A stretch of DNA of 64,000 nucleotides from Nansenia antarctica. Its lineage: Eukaryota; Chordata; Actinopteri; Argentiniformes; Microstomatidae. Made by a program: the position numbers and the translations under genes. The notes beneath the pieces are model-generated. The model searched no databases and was not told where the DNA came from. It was given only the letters and a program-made list of their open reading frames with translations. The DNA is taken from assembly GCA_963989245.1 (NCBI GenBank), contig OZ022342.1:22889898-22953897 (forward strand). Direction: 5' to 3'. Of this stretch, positions 47,195 to 57,014 are shown in pieces (positions within the stretch are counted from its first letter, which is position 1; each line of letters begins with the position of its first letter).

Positions 47195-50100
47195 TGTTAC
47201 GTCTGTAGTTTTACGACAGTTGGGACTTTACGACGTACCGTATTACGTTTTGTGTTACACTCGTGTTTGATAAAATGGAGTTGCCAGCTCCGACTACAAG
47301 CTCTGAGTTTGACTCCGTTATTGAACATAACAGAAATATCAACAGGTAAATATAACAAGTAAACTGACTTACTATGAACAGACAATATTAGTACACTTGA
47401 GTAAAGCCTTAGTTCCTAACTGTACCATGCAAAGACATTGAATTTGATTATAGCCGGGAATGAGTTTGCTAGCTAGCAAGACCCGCCATGCACACCAGGT
47501 CACAGCTGCAAGCCTCTACACACTCCTCCAACAAGCTTACAGTGAAGACTGCTCATCTGATGATACTGATGCCGTGCCACCTGATAGTCCATCTTTTGAT
47601 GAGTGGTGCATACAGCGAGCAAAAGCCAGTGTTCACTTTGATTACTGGCTTAAGACCCTGTCATTGGAGCTTCTCTTGCTGCGGTACATCAGGTCACTTC
47701 GTGAAGGTAACTTCCTGCTGTACGTGGAATCCCTGAGGCAAATCATTCCCTGGATGTTCGCCCTAGATCACACACACTATAGCAGATGGCTTCCCATACA
47801 CATCCGTGACATGATGACTCTTGCTGAAAAACACCCAGATGTCCTAGCAGAATTCAAGTCTGGAAATGTTGTGGTGCACAAAACCAGCAATAAGTTCTCT
47901 GCCATTGCACTTGACCAGTCCCATGAGCAGAACAACGCAATGGTGAAAGGTTCTGGTCGGGCTATTGGACTGACTGGCAATCCAGGAGCGCTCAGACGCT
48001 GGATGGTAGCAGGGCCAGAAATCGCCAGGATCACTAAAGAGTTTGAGGAACAGGCAATAAAGCAACAGCATGGAGTTAGTGACACTGGACACAATCACCA
48101 TGACCAACACCCTGGTGTGCAAGCAGCATTCCTGAAGGAGGTTAAGGCACTTGTGACAGTGCTGGAAGAGATGGGGAATCCTTTTCTAGAACACAGCCAA
48201 GACCTACTAGTCATTGACACAAGGGACATCATGGACACCCAAGTGGCTGAAACTGTGAGAAGGATCGAGACCCTTGGTGAGGAGCAGTACAGCAAGTTTG
48301 TGACAGAAAGGCTAGAACAGTGTACAACACCTGTCACGCAGACACTTCGAAAGAACAAGTTGCCACTGTTCAGTAGGCCACCTGTCAAAATAAAGTCAAA
48401 AGACAAGGCACAACATGCAGCACTGAAGAGTGACTGTGGTCTCTTTTCAAGGCTGTACATCTCCTGTCAAACACGAGATGGAGACATACAAAATTTCTTC
48501 TCCCATGAAAACCAGGCAGCCCCACCAGCTCTGTCAACTGGAGGAAAACTTCGGATTGGGGTTAAAGCAGATCTACTTCGCTGCCTGGAGTCAGATCTGC
48601 TCGAAAACAAGAGTGTGCCTGTAGCTGATGCAGTAATTCTTGATGGTGCAGCGGTGGTTCAAATGCTAAATCCTAGCACATCAAGAACATTTGAAGAGTA
48701 TGGAGAAACAGTGTTTGCACCATACATCTCTGCACAACATCAGAAAATCACCCGCGTTGACCTTGTCTGGGATGTATATCTACCTGCCAGCCTGAAAGCC
48801 TCAACCAGACAGAAGAGGGGAAAGGGCACCAGGAAAAGGGTGGCTCCTCCTACTGTGATGCCTAAGAACTGGAAGGACTTCCTTCGATGCGATGAGAACA
48901 AAGCGGAGTTGTTTTCTTTCCTGTCACACAAAGCTGTTCATCTACCTCTACCACAGGGCAAGGAACTGTATGCAACAGTTGGAACTGGAGTCCTCTACTC
49001 TCCCGCTGAGTTATGCTTGGCCTGCCTTGCCCCATGTTCACAAGAGGAGGCAGACACTCGTCTACTTCTGCATGTGGCAGATGCTGTGCAGAAGGGGTGT
49101 AAGAAGGTGACCATATGTACCGTTGATACCGATGTGGTGGTACTGGCTGTAGCTTCATTTAGCAAAATAGCTCCTGATGAGCTGTGGGTTGCCTTTGGTG
49201 TCGGGTCAAGCTTTAGGTACATAGCTGTTCACCAAATGGTTGCCACAATGAGTCCCATACAGTGCCAGACTCTCCCAGTCTTTCATGCTTTCACTGGGTG
49301 TGACACTGTCTCTACATTCGCTGGCCGAGGAAAGAAGACTGCCTGGGAGACTTGGAAGTCTTTCCCAGAGGTCAATGATGCTTTCAATGAACTCCTGTGC
49401 ATGCCAGGTGAGGTCAGTGAAGAGTCAAAATTACTGCTAGAAAGATTTGTGGTGCTAATGTATGACCGAACCAGTGAGAGCACGGAGGTGAATGATGCCA
49501 GGAAACAGCTCTTCACACAGAAGTCCAGAACTTTAGAAAACATTCCTCCAACCCAGGCAGCCCTCAAAGAGCACATCAAGCGCACTTGCTACCAGGCCAA
49601 CTGTTGGAACCAGGCACTGGTCCTGGATCCAAAGATGCCCGAGACATCTGACTGGGGCTGGACAAAGGAAGAAACTGGTTGGCATCCGCTCTGGACCACT
49701 CTCCCTGAAGCCTCTAAATCGTGTCATGAGTTGATCCGCTGTCGTTGTGAGAAAGGGTGCACTGGACGGTGCAAGTGTGCCAAAGCTGCACTTAAGTGCA
49801 CTGATCTGTGCTTTTGTTCTGGAGATTGTTAGATTTTGATAGTTGTTAGTTGATAGTTCTTACAATTTGCCCTGCTCCACCTTGCCCCGCTCTGTGACTC
49901 CGCCCTGCTTCCTTGCTGGGACACTTGGCCCTGTCTCCTCCCATGACAACATACTGTGAACCTAGCCCTTGTCTCCATCATTATAGACTCTTTTCCCTGT
50001 CACCCTTCCGAGACTTTGCCACTCCCTTGCCCCACCCCCCAGGACTGCCTCACACCTTGTCACTGCCTCCATGAACTGTGTCTCAACTTGTTACCGTCCA

Positions 50101-50604
50101 CTTGAACTCTGCCCTCCACATCATCACCCCTGCCACCACCTCCACCTCAGAGACTTTGTGTTCTGTGTTCTAGTTCTGTTCTGGTCTTGTGTTGTGTTGG
50201 TCTCGTGGTTTGCTATGGTCTAATGTCTTGTGTGGTGTCTCTTCTCTTGTCCCTCCAGTCTTCTGGTCTCCCAGTTCCCGTGTCAGTCACTTTCCTGTGT
50301 TTCTTAGGCTCCCCCTGTTGGCAGCTCTGTGTATTGTTCTGTTCGTGTCCTATGATTACAGTATGTGTAATTGTCTCCACTTGTGTTTGGTCTTGTCCTT
50401 CACCTGCCTCATGTCTGCTTGAATGTTTGCTCCCTGTATATCCCCTCATGTCTTCACTTGTCTTTCGTCGGTTTGTCATTAGTTTGTTAGTTGTGTGTAC
50501 CTTGAGTTCCGTACAATTTTGTTTTGGAAATAAACAACCTTTTTGCATCCTTCGCCTGCCTAAGTCTGCATAGTGTGTACTACTTCTCTACACTAACCAT
50601 AACA
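47195..50604 (+). mobile_element. Gypsy 3' LTR unit carrying the nuclease gene
   Basis: A 3410-bp unit from TGTTACGTC to CCATAACA, nearly identical to 31240-34649. It sits directly after the polypurine tract, where a 3' LTR must start. LTR-like sequence with AATAAA (about 50529) makes up its last ~750 bp. An ordinary gypsy LTR is a few hundred bp, so about 2.6 kb is extra. This extra part contains the nuclease gene and a possible upstream leader exon with a donor (CAG|GTAAAT near 47346) and an acceptor (TTATAG near 47453). Confidence 0.65.
47460..49832 (+). CDS. FEN/XPG-like PIN-domain nuclease with C-terminal CXC motif (TE-borne)
   Basis: An intact 790-aa frame. I recognise it as a large, mostly unnamed family of repeat-associated proteins of fish and invertebrates; its function is not established. 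Motifs resemble the FEN1/XPG nuclease core: an acidic EEADT cluster (529-533), a strand ending in DTDVVVL (556-562) and GCDTVSTFAGRGKKTAW (613-629), like the 'GCDY...GIG.K.A' helix-hairpin-helix entrance. Residues 760-790 are a Cys-rich tail with CRC, CTGRCKC and CFCSGDC spacing, like a tesmin/TSO1 CXC DNA-binding repeat. The N-terminal ~450 residues have no domain I can name. The first in-frame ATG follows a TTATAG acceptor-like site. A role in transposition of its own element is plausible but unproven. Confidence 0.7.
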   Translation: MSLLASKTRHAHQVTAASLYTLLQQAYSEDCSSDDTDAVPPDSPSFDEWCIQRAKASVHFDYWLKTLSLELLLLRYIRSLREGNFLLYVESLRQIIPWMFALDHTHYSRWLPIHIRDMMTLAEKHPDVLAEFKSGNVVVHKTSNKFSAIALDQSHEQNNAMVKGSGRAIGLTGNPGALRRWMVAGPEIARITKEFEEQAIKQQHGVSDTGHNHHDQHPGVQAAFLKEVKALVTVLEEMGNPFLEHSQDLLVIDTRDIMDTQVAETVRRIETLGEEQYSKFVTERLEQCTTPVTQTLRKNKLPLFSRPPVKIKSKDKAQHAALKSDCGLFSRLYISCQTRDGDIQNFFSHENQAAPPALSTGGKLRIGVKADLLRCLESDLLENKSVPVADAVILDGAAVVQMLNPSTSRTFEEYGETVFAPYISAQHQKITRVDLVWDVYLPASLKASTRQKRGKGTRKRVAPPTVMPKNWKDFLRCDENKAELFSFLSHKAVHLPLPQGKELYATVGTGVLYSPAELCLACLAPCSQEEADTRLLLHVADAVQKGCKKVTICTVDTDVVVLAVASFSKIAPDELWVAFGVGSSFRYIAVHQMVATMSPIQCQTLPVFHAFTGCDTVSTFAGRGKKTAWETWKSFPEVNDAFNELLCMPGEVSEESKLLLERFVVLMYDRTSESTEVNDARKQLFTQKSRTLENIPPTQAALKEHIKRTCYQANCWNQALVLDPKMPETSDWGWTKEETGWHPLWTTLPEASKSCHELIRCRCEKGCTGRCKCAKAALKCTDLCFCSGDC

Positions 50605-50665
50605 ATAGTAGCCTATCAAAATAGAAGCAAAGTTTCATGTAATCACGTAATTTCAATGTAATTTG

Positions 50666-50976
50666 ACCTTGACCTAAATGCATTTTCTTGAATTCTGGCG
50701 ATCTCAAAAGTATCACCAAATGAATGGGCATCCCTAACTTAGTTGGAAAGGACACCTAAGTGTTTTTCTACTCTGTTTGGTTCTAAAATTAAGCGTGTTT
50801 GAACATTAGACACTGTGGCCTGGCGGCCATCTTGAATTTGACCTCTCCCGGGCCTCTGGGGTCGAATCTGACTTCCCTCCACATCTGAAAATAAACCTTA
50901 TGGTATGTACTAACTATGGTAGAAATGTCATGCTTTCTTCAAAAAGTGCACGAATATTGTGCTAAGCCGCTGTACT
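50666..50976. mobile_element. Right arm of the foldback-like element (unit 4)
   Basis: The counterpart of 34711-35022. The left arm is absent here because the deletion that created the Rex1-gypsy junction removed it. The inner edge begins ACCTTGACCT and the outer edge ends GCCGCTGTACT, followed by Rex1 sequence. Confidence 0.8.
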
Positions 50977-51735
50977 ATACACCCTGAGAGTCCTCAGGAA
51001 GGAACACAGCAAGCAGGAGATACTGGTGACCTTCTACCGCGGCGCAGTGGAGAGCATCCTCACCTACGGCATCTGCAACTGGTTCTCCAGCTGCACAACA
51101 GCGGAGAGAAATGCGCTACAGAGAGTCGTGAGAACAGCACAGAAGATCACCGGCGCCCCCCTCCCCTCTCTGGAAGAGCTGTACAACACACGCTGTCTCA
51201 GGAAGGCCTCCAAGATCTCCAGGGACCCGACCCACCCTGGGTACGAACACTTTACCAGGCTGCCCTCGAAAAGGCGGTTCAGGACCCTGGCCGCAAGGAC
51301 AAACAGACTGAAGAACAGCTTCTACCACAGGGCCGTCCAGGCCCTGAACACAGCAAAGACCTAAGTTCTGGGCCCTGGACAGTCTGGACGGATTGATGGC
51401 AGCTGCTGGACTGAAAAAATCAGGTGTAGTGCTGAGGCACAAACATGTACATTTCAAGCCTGCAAACTGTGACACTTTAAATAAATGTGAAATAATACTA
51501 TTGTGCAATATGACAACCCTAGTCGTCTATCTGTACAGTATAGTACAGTGGATAGTGTACATAGCCTTTATTTATGTAAACCAGCTCCTTCCCTTCTTGT
51601 GATTTTTTTTAAAAGTTTTTTTTTTTTTTTTTCCTTTCCTAACACCAGGGGAGCCACCCCTCCTAAATTTCGTTGTTTGGTACCTGTACTGTAGCAATGA
51701 CAATAAAGTCCATTCATTCATTCATTCATTCATTC
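50977..51735 (+). mobile_element. 5'-truncated Rex1 LINE fragment (unit 4)
   Basis: The same fragment as at 35023. It codes for the Rex1 C-terminus through a TAA near 51362-51364, then the 3' UTR, CAATGACAATAAAGTCC and an (ATTC)n tail. The tail is shorter than in unit 3. The ADAD intron 6 sequence resumes after it. Confidence 0.88.
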
Positions 51736-53054
51736 ATATTGGGGCCTTAACTGGTTAAGAAGGAATTTTGAGAACTTGGTTCTGGTTTACTGGTCCGTTC
51801 AGGTGACTCCAGCTATAACTCGGACAACGTGTCGGACGCAATCAACAATCGCCTGGGGGATGACTGGGAGGAGCAGCTGGTCCCACCCTTTAGGAAACAG
51901 AGGATATTCTTCCTTGGTTGTGACGGGGTGGCGCCTCAACACAGCTCTCGGCACTGCAAAGACCTCAGCATCAACTGGTGCCTCGGGGACCTGAGCATCG
52001 AGGTGCTGGACAGCACAACAGGCTTTGTTGTCGATGGGTAAGTCAATGGTGCTACTGGTAGACGATGCTCGTAACATGGGAACAATTTAAGTATTTTTGA
52101 TGAAACATAGATGATCTCGATGACTACTTTCATACTTACCGTACTTGGTATACTACCATTACAATGAAGTCTGATGGGTACTGAAGACCCATCTCTTGCC
52201 TGTCCATCTTGACTGTAAAGACCTCTTCACTCCCCACTACCCTGTACAGTTCCTCTACTGTATATATAAAAAGATCCTTCCTTCTTCTAGCATTGTGACT
52301 GCCAATAGCACCTGCTCCTAGCATAGATTTGTTCTTATGATGACTGATGTGATTCACTTACTTCAGCTTTCTATGTAGGCGTAATGCTCTCTCTGGCCCC
52401 TTAGCTCCCCAACTGTGAGTGGGCCTGGCTTCTCCAGCAGACTGTGCAAGAGAGCCCTCTACTGTAACTTCTGCAAAATTGCAAAGCTGAGTGGGCAAAG
52501 TTCTCTACTGAACCTCCAAACCTATCACAGTGCCAAGGTGAGTTGTTGAGCCATGAATCAGTAGATATCCTGGCACCCTTGGACCTGTATTTGTCTGCAC
52601 TGCATATAGGCGACATCGTAGCCATATCATGTGCTACCGAATATCATCTGGCCAAGATTGTGTTGACAGCATGAATGTGAATTTTGTGTGATGTGTTCCT
52701 TCTTGTTTCAGTTGGAAGCCAGTCTCTATCAGAATGCCAAGATGGTTGTCAACCACCAGTTCCTCTCCAATGGCGCAGGACCCTGGAACTCCAAACACCT
52801 GGTCGACAGCTTCAGCCACTGAGTCCCATGGGTGTGGGCGTAGTTTTGTTTCAAAGAGGAGTTTGAATTTGTGATTTGTGCCTAATTTCAGCATTACTGC
52901 ATGCTTAATGTTCTTTAGTTTGAAGTTCTGTTTGGTTCAATATTCATGTTCATGTTCATGTTCAATAATGTGCAAAATAAAAACAGAAAAGTCTGAAGAT
53001 TTAGTTTGAAGTATTGCATTAGAAGGGAAAACAAACAAGTATATCTTGCCCAAG

Positions 53055-53119
53055 CTTCAAATCAAATCAAATCAAATTTTATTTGTATAGCGCATTTCTT
53101 ACAAGATGCAACTCAATGC
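53055..53119 (-). repeat. Short LINE/SINE 3'-end insertion, unit 4 only
   Basis: It reads on the minus strand as GCGCATTGAGTTGCATC..., then AAATGCGCTATACAAATAAA, then a (TTTGAT)n tail, a 3' end common in fish retroposons. It is flanked by GCTT on both sides and is absent from the matching place in units 1-3 (about 1038). It lies between the convergent ADAD and SANT stop codons. Confidence 0.75.
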
Positions 53120-53639
53120 GCTTAGGACCTAAATCCCCAAAGGTAATCAATGTCATTTATTTACATGTACCACACCATCTCCGAAATCTCCTTACATTAG
53201 TACACCGGGACAGTTAATACAAGAGTTAACTTAAAATGTATTTTTGAATAAAAAAGGGACAATGTATTGAAATCTTTCCATAGATATCATCAATAAATTA
53301 TGCACACCAACAAATTGTCAGAAACAGGTTTATCATATTTTCACATGATACAACAAGCCACTTAAAAGAAAGAAAAAAAACCATTGAAAATGCTGGCAAA
53401 GTGCCTTAAAATTTAAGCAGCTCTGTCACCAACTACTGTATACCCCATTAACCATCTGAGATCAGACGAAACTAATGGATGCATACGTTTTGCACACATA
53501 AGTCTTTCTAGAAATTGTAAAATCCAATTATTAGTTTTCCTATGTGACAGTTATTATTTGGACTGGTTAGGGTGACAGGAAGATGACCCCTACATACAGT
53601 AATTCAGAACACAAACCCAGAACACAAACCCCTGGAAAC

Positions 53640-53935
53640 CAAGCGTCAATCTTGTGCCCAGTGTAAAAGGATTATAGAAGTCCAGCACCACGGGGTGGGG
53701 GGTGGGCAGATAAGTCTTTGGAGGTGACAAGTCAAGATCGTGCTTGGTATCTGATGTAAACTGATCAGATTTTGCCTGATTATGACAAACACAATTAGTG
53801 AGGCGATGTAACTATAAGTTACAATCTTCAAACACGTTGTAGAGGCAACCGTCATTCAATCACGTTATACTAAGGTACATTTTCGATCAAAGCATTGACA
53901 ACCTTAATTCACATCACTAAATGCATTTGTCCTAA
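53640..53935. other. Unit 4-specific spacer sequence
   Basis: About 270-300 bp present downstream of SANT copy 4 and missing from copies 1-3, where CCAAGCGTCAAAGGAGACC is continuous (near 1478). No coding content or repeat hallmarks are seen. A further ~60 bp near 53255-53320 is likewise unit 4-specific. These fit a parental locus that lost short segments before it was duplicated. Confidence 0.5.
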
Positions 53936-54009
53936 AGGAGACCTCTGATACTAGGCACCATCTTGACTTCGGCTGCCTGTTACACCGTCACTTCAGCCCC
54001 CCTCTGTTG

Positions 54010-55950
54010 CTATAGCGCCGGTCGTCCATTGAGCTTGTCGTGCATGAGGTTCAGGGCTCCGCTGGCAAAGTCTCTGAGCACGTTCACAGTCTCTCTCTGG
54101 AGCTGCAGGGACTCACGCACAAACTCCTGCTGCGTCTCGGCCAGCTGCTGCACCGACTCAGACAGGAGCTCCAGGGAGCGTGACACCGTCTCCATCAGCA
54201 CGTTGGTGGCGTGCTGCTCCTGCACGCTCAGAGAAGCACTCTGCAGCATACTGTCCCGTGCATTCTGAGCGTGCTGGTTCACCGGAGGAGGGGGAGGACC
54301 AGAGGAGGGTGGAGAGGGCGGGTGGTGGATGCCCATGGAAGGGCGATGAACACTGCTGCTTCCCTGGTGATTCTCTATGAGGCTGGACGACTGCTGAGAA
54401 GGGGGGAGCAGGTCATCCCCGTGGTCATCGTCCGAGGCTACAAACTGGGGTTCAGTGTCTTAAGAAAGAGGAGGTAGTGGTCACTTTGTGTATATTACGT
54501 TCCTTCACCCTTTCACATTGAATTAATTACGTACAAAAACATTTTTTATGTCCTTACCTTCAGTAGTGGGTATTTCATACTGCATTTCATAAGACAGCTG
54601 TGACGAATCTCCTGCAATAAATAGATACAATTAAACCATACATAAAACCAGACAAGTAAAGATTTACTACAACTGACGTTATTTTTATTTAAACCCAGAG
54701 TTGTCCATTTCAAAGCACTTCAAAGAACTCACGAGATGTGCCACTATAGTTTGGCATTGAATGGTCATCTTTGTGTTGCGACGGGAGCAGTCCAGGGCCA
54801 GGTATAGGCATCCCCATGGGAATGGGCATGCCCATGGAATGTGGGGGCGGTGGTGGCATTGAGGCCATGTCCATCCCTCCATTGGGGGAGCCATGGATTC
54901 CAGCCATGTCCTCCTCTTCCTCTTCTTCCTCTTCCTCGTCCTCCGGCCCTTCATCGTCGTCTCCTAGTGGGCGATAAGCCTCCCCGGGGGGCTGCCCTCG
55001 CTTGTTATCCAACTCCAGGATCTGGTGCACAATGTTCTCTGTGGGGCTGAGGTCCCGTGACAGCCGCTGGACCCCCTTGTAGGCCGCCACCCCAGACCGC
55101 ATGGCCGCCACCTTCCGCTTAGTGTCACACTTGAGGTCAGACCACTTCTTGATGATCTCGATGACCTCACGCTGGCACTCGCCAATCTCATTCACACGGG
55201 CGGTGATCTCGGCCCACTTGCGCTTCTTGATGTCCGTCGGCACGCCGCGGTTAAACTTGCCTGTGGAAATTACAGAGACACACACGAAACTGCCTGGTTC
55301 AGGTGGCAATAATATATATCCAATACCACAAGTGGCACAGTGCATATCCAACACATTAAATTTGTTATCGATCTACTTGGCTCAATTCTGACATAACACT
55401 TGCATGAGCCTAGAATGACAACCAAACAGTGATTGTAATTTTTGTTTTACTTTAAATCAAACATATCAGATCTGGGGACCTCGCATCCACCTGACATTTA
55501 AAAGTGTGCCATATGTCACCTGTGTTTGCATTTAATCATGTGTTAGTGTTTCACGTTACAGCCAGTCACAAGCCAAATCCAAATATAGCTGGTGTGGAAA
55601 GGCTTTGGTTACCATTCTGTCACCATTCAATGTGTTTAAATTTGGCTACAACAAACAAGGCCAAAGACCTCCTCATCCCTGTGGTTTCGCAGATCAGATA
55701 ATAATGCTTCTTTTGTTTGGTTACACCCCACCCCCCCAAAGATCGTGACAGATACAAATAGGGATGGATCTTAGTGCAAAACATAATATGGCACAGAGGG
55801 CTACATGGAATAAGGGTACATACCCACAACAATGTGGCGGTTCTTCCTGACTTCATCCAAAAGTATATGGACCTCACTGAAGGTAAAACGGGCTTTTCTC
55901 TTTTTGAAGCGCGTGACACTGTCTTGGTTGAAAAGGTATGGGGTAGACAT
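54010..55950 (-). CDS. Myb/SANT-like DNA-binding protein, copy 4 (longest, probably parental)
   Basis: Exons 55824-55950 (ATG at 55948-55950), 54733-55260, 54558-54611 and 54010-54458 give 385 aa with consistent phases and GT-AG borders. Residues about 15-105 are the Myb/SANT-like domain (KKRKARFTFSEVHILLDEV, KRKWAEITARVNEIGE, KKWSDLKCDTKRKV), closest in layout to NAIF1 and MYPOP. Residues 143-160 are an acidic tract. About 175-215 is Met/Pro-rich and about 260-320 is Pro/Ser/Gln-rich. The last ~65 residues form a heptad-like coiled coil (LLSESVQQLAETQQEF). It is predicted to be a nuclear DNA-binding regulator. Only this copy keeps the 62-residue linker. Its 5' flank runs into unique sequence. 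Confidence 0.83.
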
Positions 55951-57014
55951 CTTCCACTCACTATGCCTTTCTCTGGCTTCAGTCTGCTTCTGGCTCCTGG
56001 CTGCAAGTTGTCAGAAATATTGTAAACACCATAGCCAAGTATACAGACAGTGCAATCATTTACATACACACTTTAGAGAAACTGCTATCAAATACATCAA
56101 AATAACATTAAATATGTTTGATAAACTGAAACCAATTTGTATTATCTCAAATATAATTTGAAAACGTGTAGTACCATGTAGGCTGTTCACAGTTTGTAAG
56201 GACAAGATGGGAAAATGAGCAGGTCGATGGGGAAATGAGCAGGTGGATGTACAGCGTACGGCGAATGAGACGTTTCAGGCGCGAACACAAGTTCATAAGC
56301 ACAGCATGCACAGGAATAAGCACGTACGGCTCCACTCATCAGCTGATTGAAATCAGTTTGGTACCGAATCCATCATTGCATATGAAGCATTAAGCACGCC
56401 TAGCGCAGCTCTAGGAGATGAGCTCTGGAGTCTGTAGCATCCCTCAACACTCATCTTCACTCTTTTGTTGATCAGTTGTCATCAGCCTGTGCAGTCAGCT
56501 GAGTGCCAATGTACCTTGGCTTACTGACTAGAGCAGGTACGCCAGCTAGTAAACCAACCAACAAGAACATAAATGCGTGACTAGCCGCTAGTTAACGTCA
56601 ACGCTAGCTAACTAACAAAGACACGATGTAGTATTTACGTAGCCGAAGACGTCTCCACAGGCTTTTGTAACAGACAGTATCACTTTTACAAAGTCCAATG
56701 CTGTGAATAAAAACAATCATACGGTTTCGTATGCCGGTTTGGGCGTATGTTTATTCGTACAGAATGACAACGTGAGCTAGCTAGCTATCGTTAGCTTGCC
56801 AGTCACGTCTAGCCATTGGAAGAATCTGCAAAATTGTAACATTTGTTCACGTAGCTATCGTATCTTCAATAATTCACAGGGACAAATAAATACTACGACC
56901 ATTGTCTCAACCTTAAAAATGTTATTGTGCAGAGTGAATTTACCTTCCCGATCAATAAAGGTTGCGTTATCTCTCTGAGGCGAGTCCAGAAACTTCGTAG
57001 CTGACTAGCTAGCT

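Larger units (their letters stand above)
45048..52822 (+). pseudogene. ADAD-like protein, copy 4 (core exons deleted)
   Basis: Five exons remain: 45048-45425, 45708-45836, 51803-52037, 52405-52537 and 52712-52822. The three exons that carry the HDCHAM motif and the rest of the zinc-site region are gone. They were removed by a deletion that joins the Rex1 3' part (46481) to gypsy integrase sequence (46482). The 4-bp frameshift of copy 3 is present in the first exon. A transcript splicing exon 3 to exon 7 would change frame, since exon 3 ends in phase 1 and the fold would lack its core. A functional deaminase-fold protein is not expected. Confidence 0.85.
40487..57014. repeat. Tandem segmental duplication, unit 4 (last)
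   Basis: A 16.5-kb unit. Its ADAD half resembles unit 3, including the Rex1 and gypsy sites, but with a deletion. Its SANT half is the most complete and ends at 57014 in unique sequence rather than in the LINE, so this half is probably the parental locus. The ADAD 3' intron lacks the L2-type tail present in units 1-3 at the equivalent of 259-353. Confidence 0.9.

Noticed and set aside
47274..47346. Leader exon encoding MELPAPTTSSEF... spliced to the nuclease gene
   Set aside because: The ATG, donor (CAG|GTAAAT) and acceptor (TTATAG) look good, but joining them puts the nuclease out of frame and meets a stop. I kept the ATG at 47460 and list the leader only as possible.
53646..53855. 69-codon minus-strand frame in unit 4-specific spacer
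   Set aside because: No similarity to a known protein, no splice context, and A/T-rich noncoding composition.
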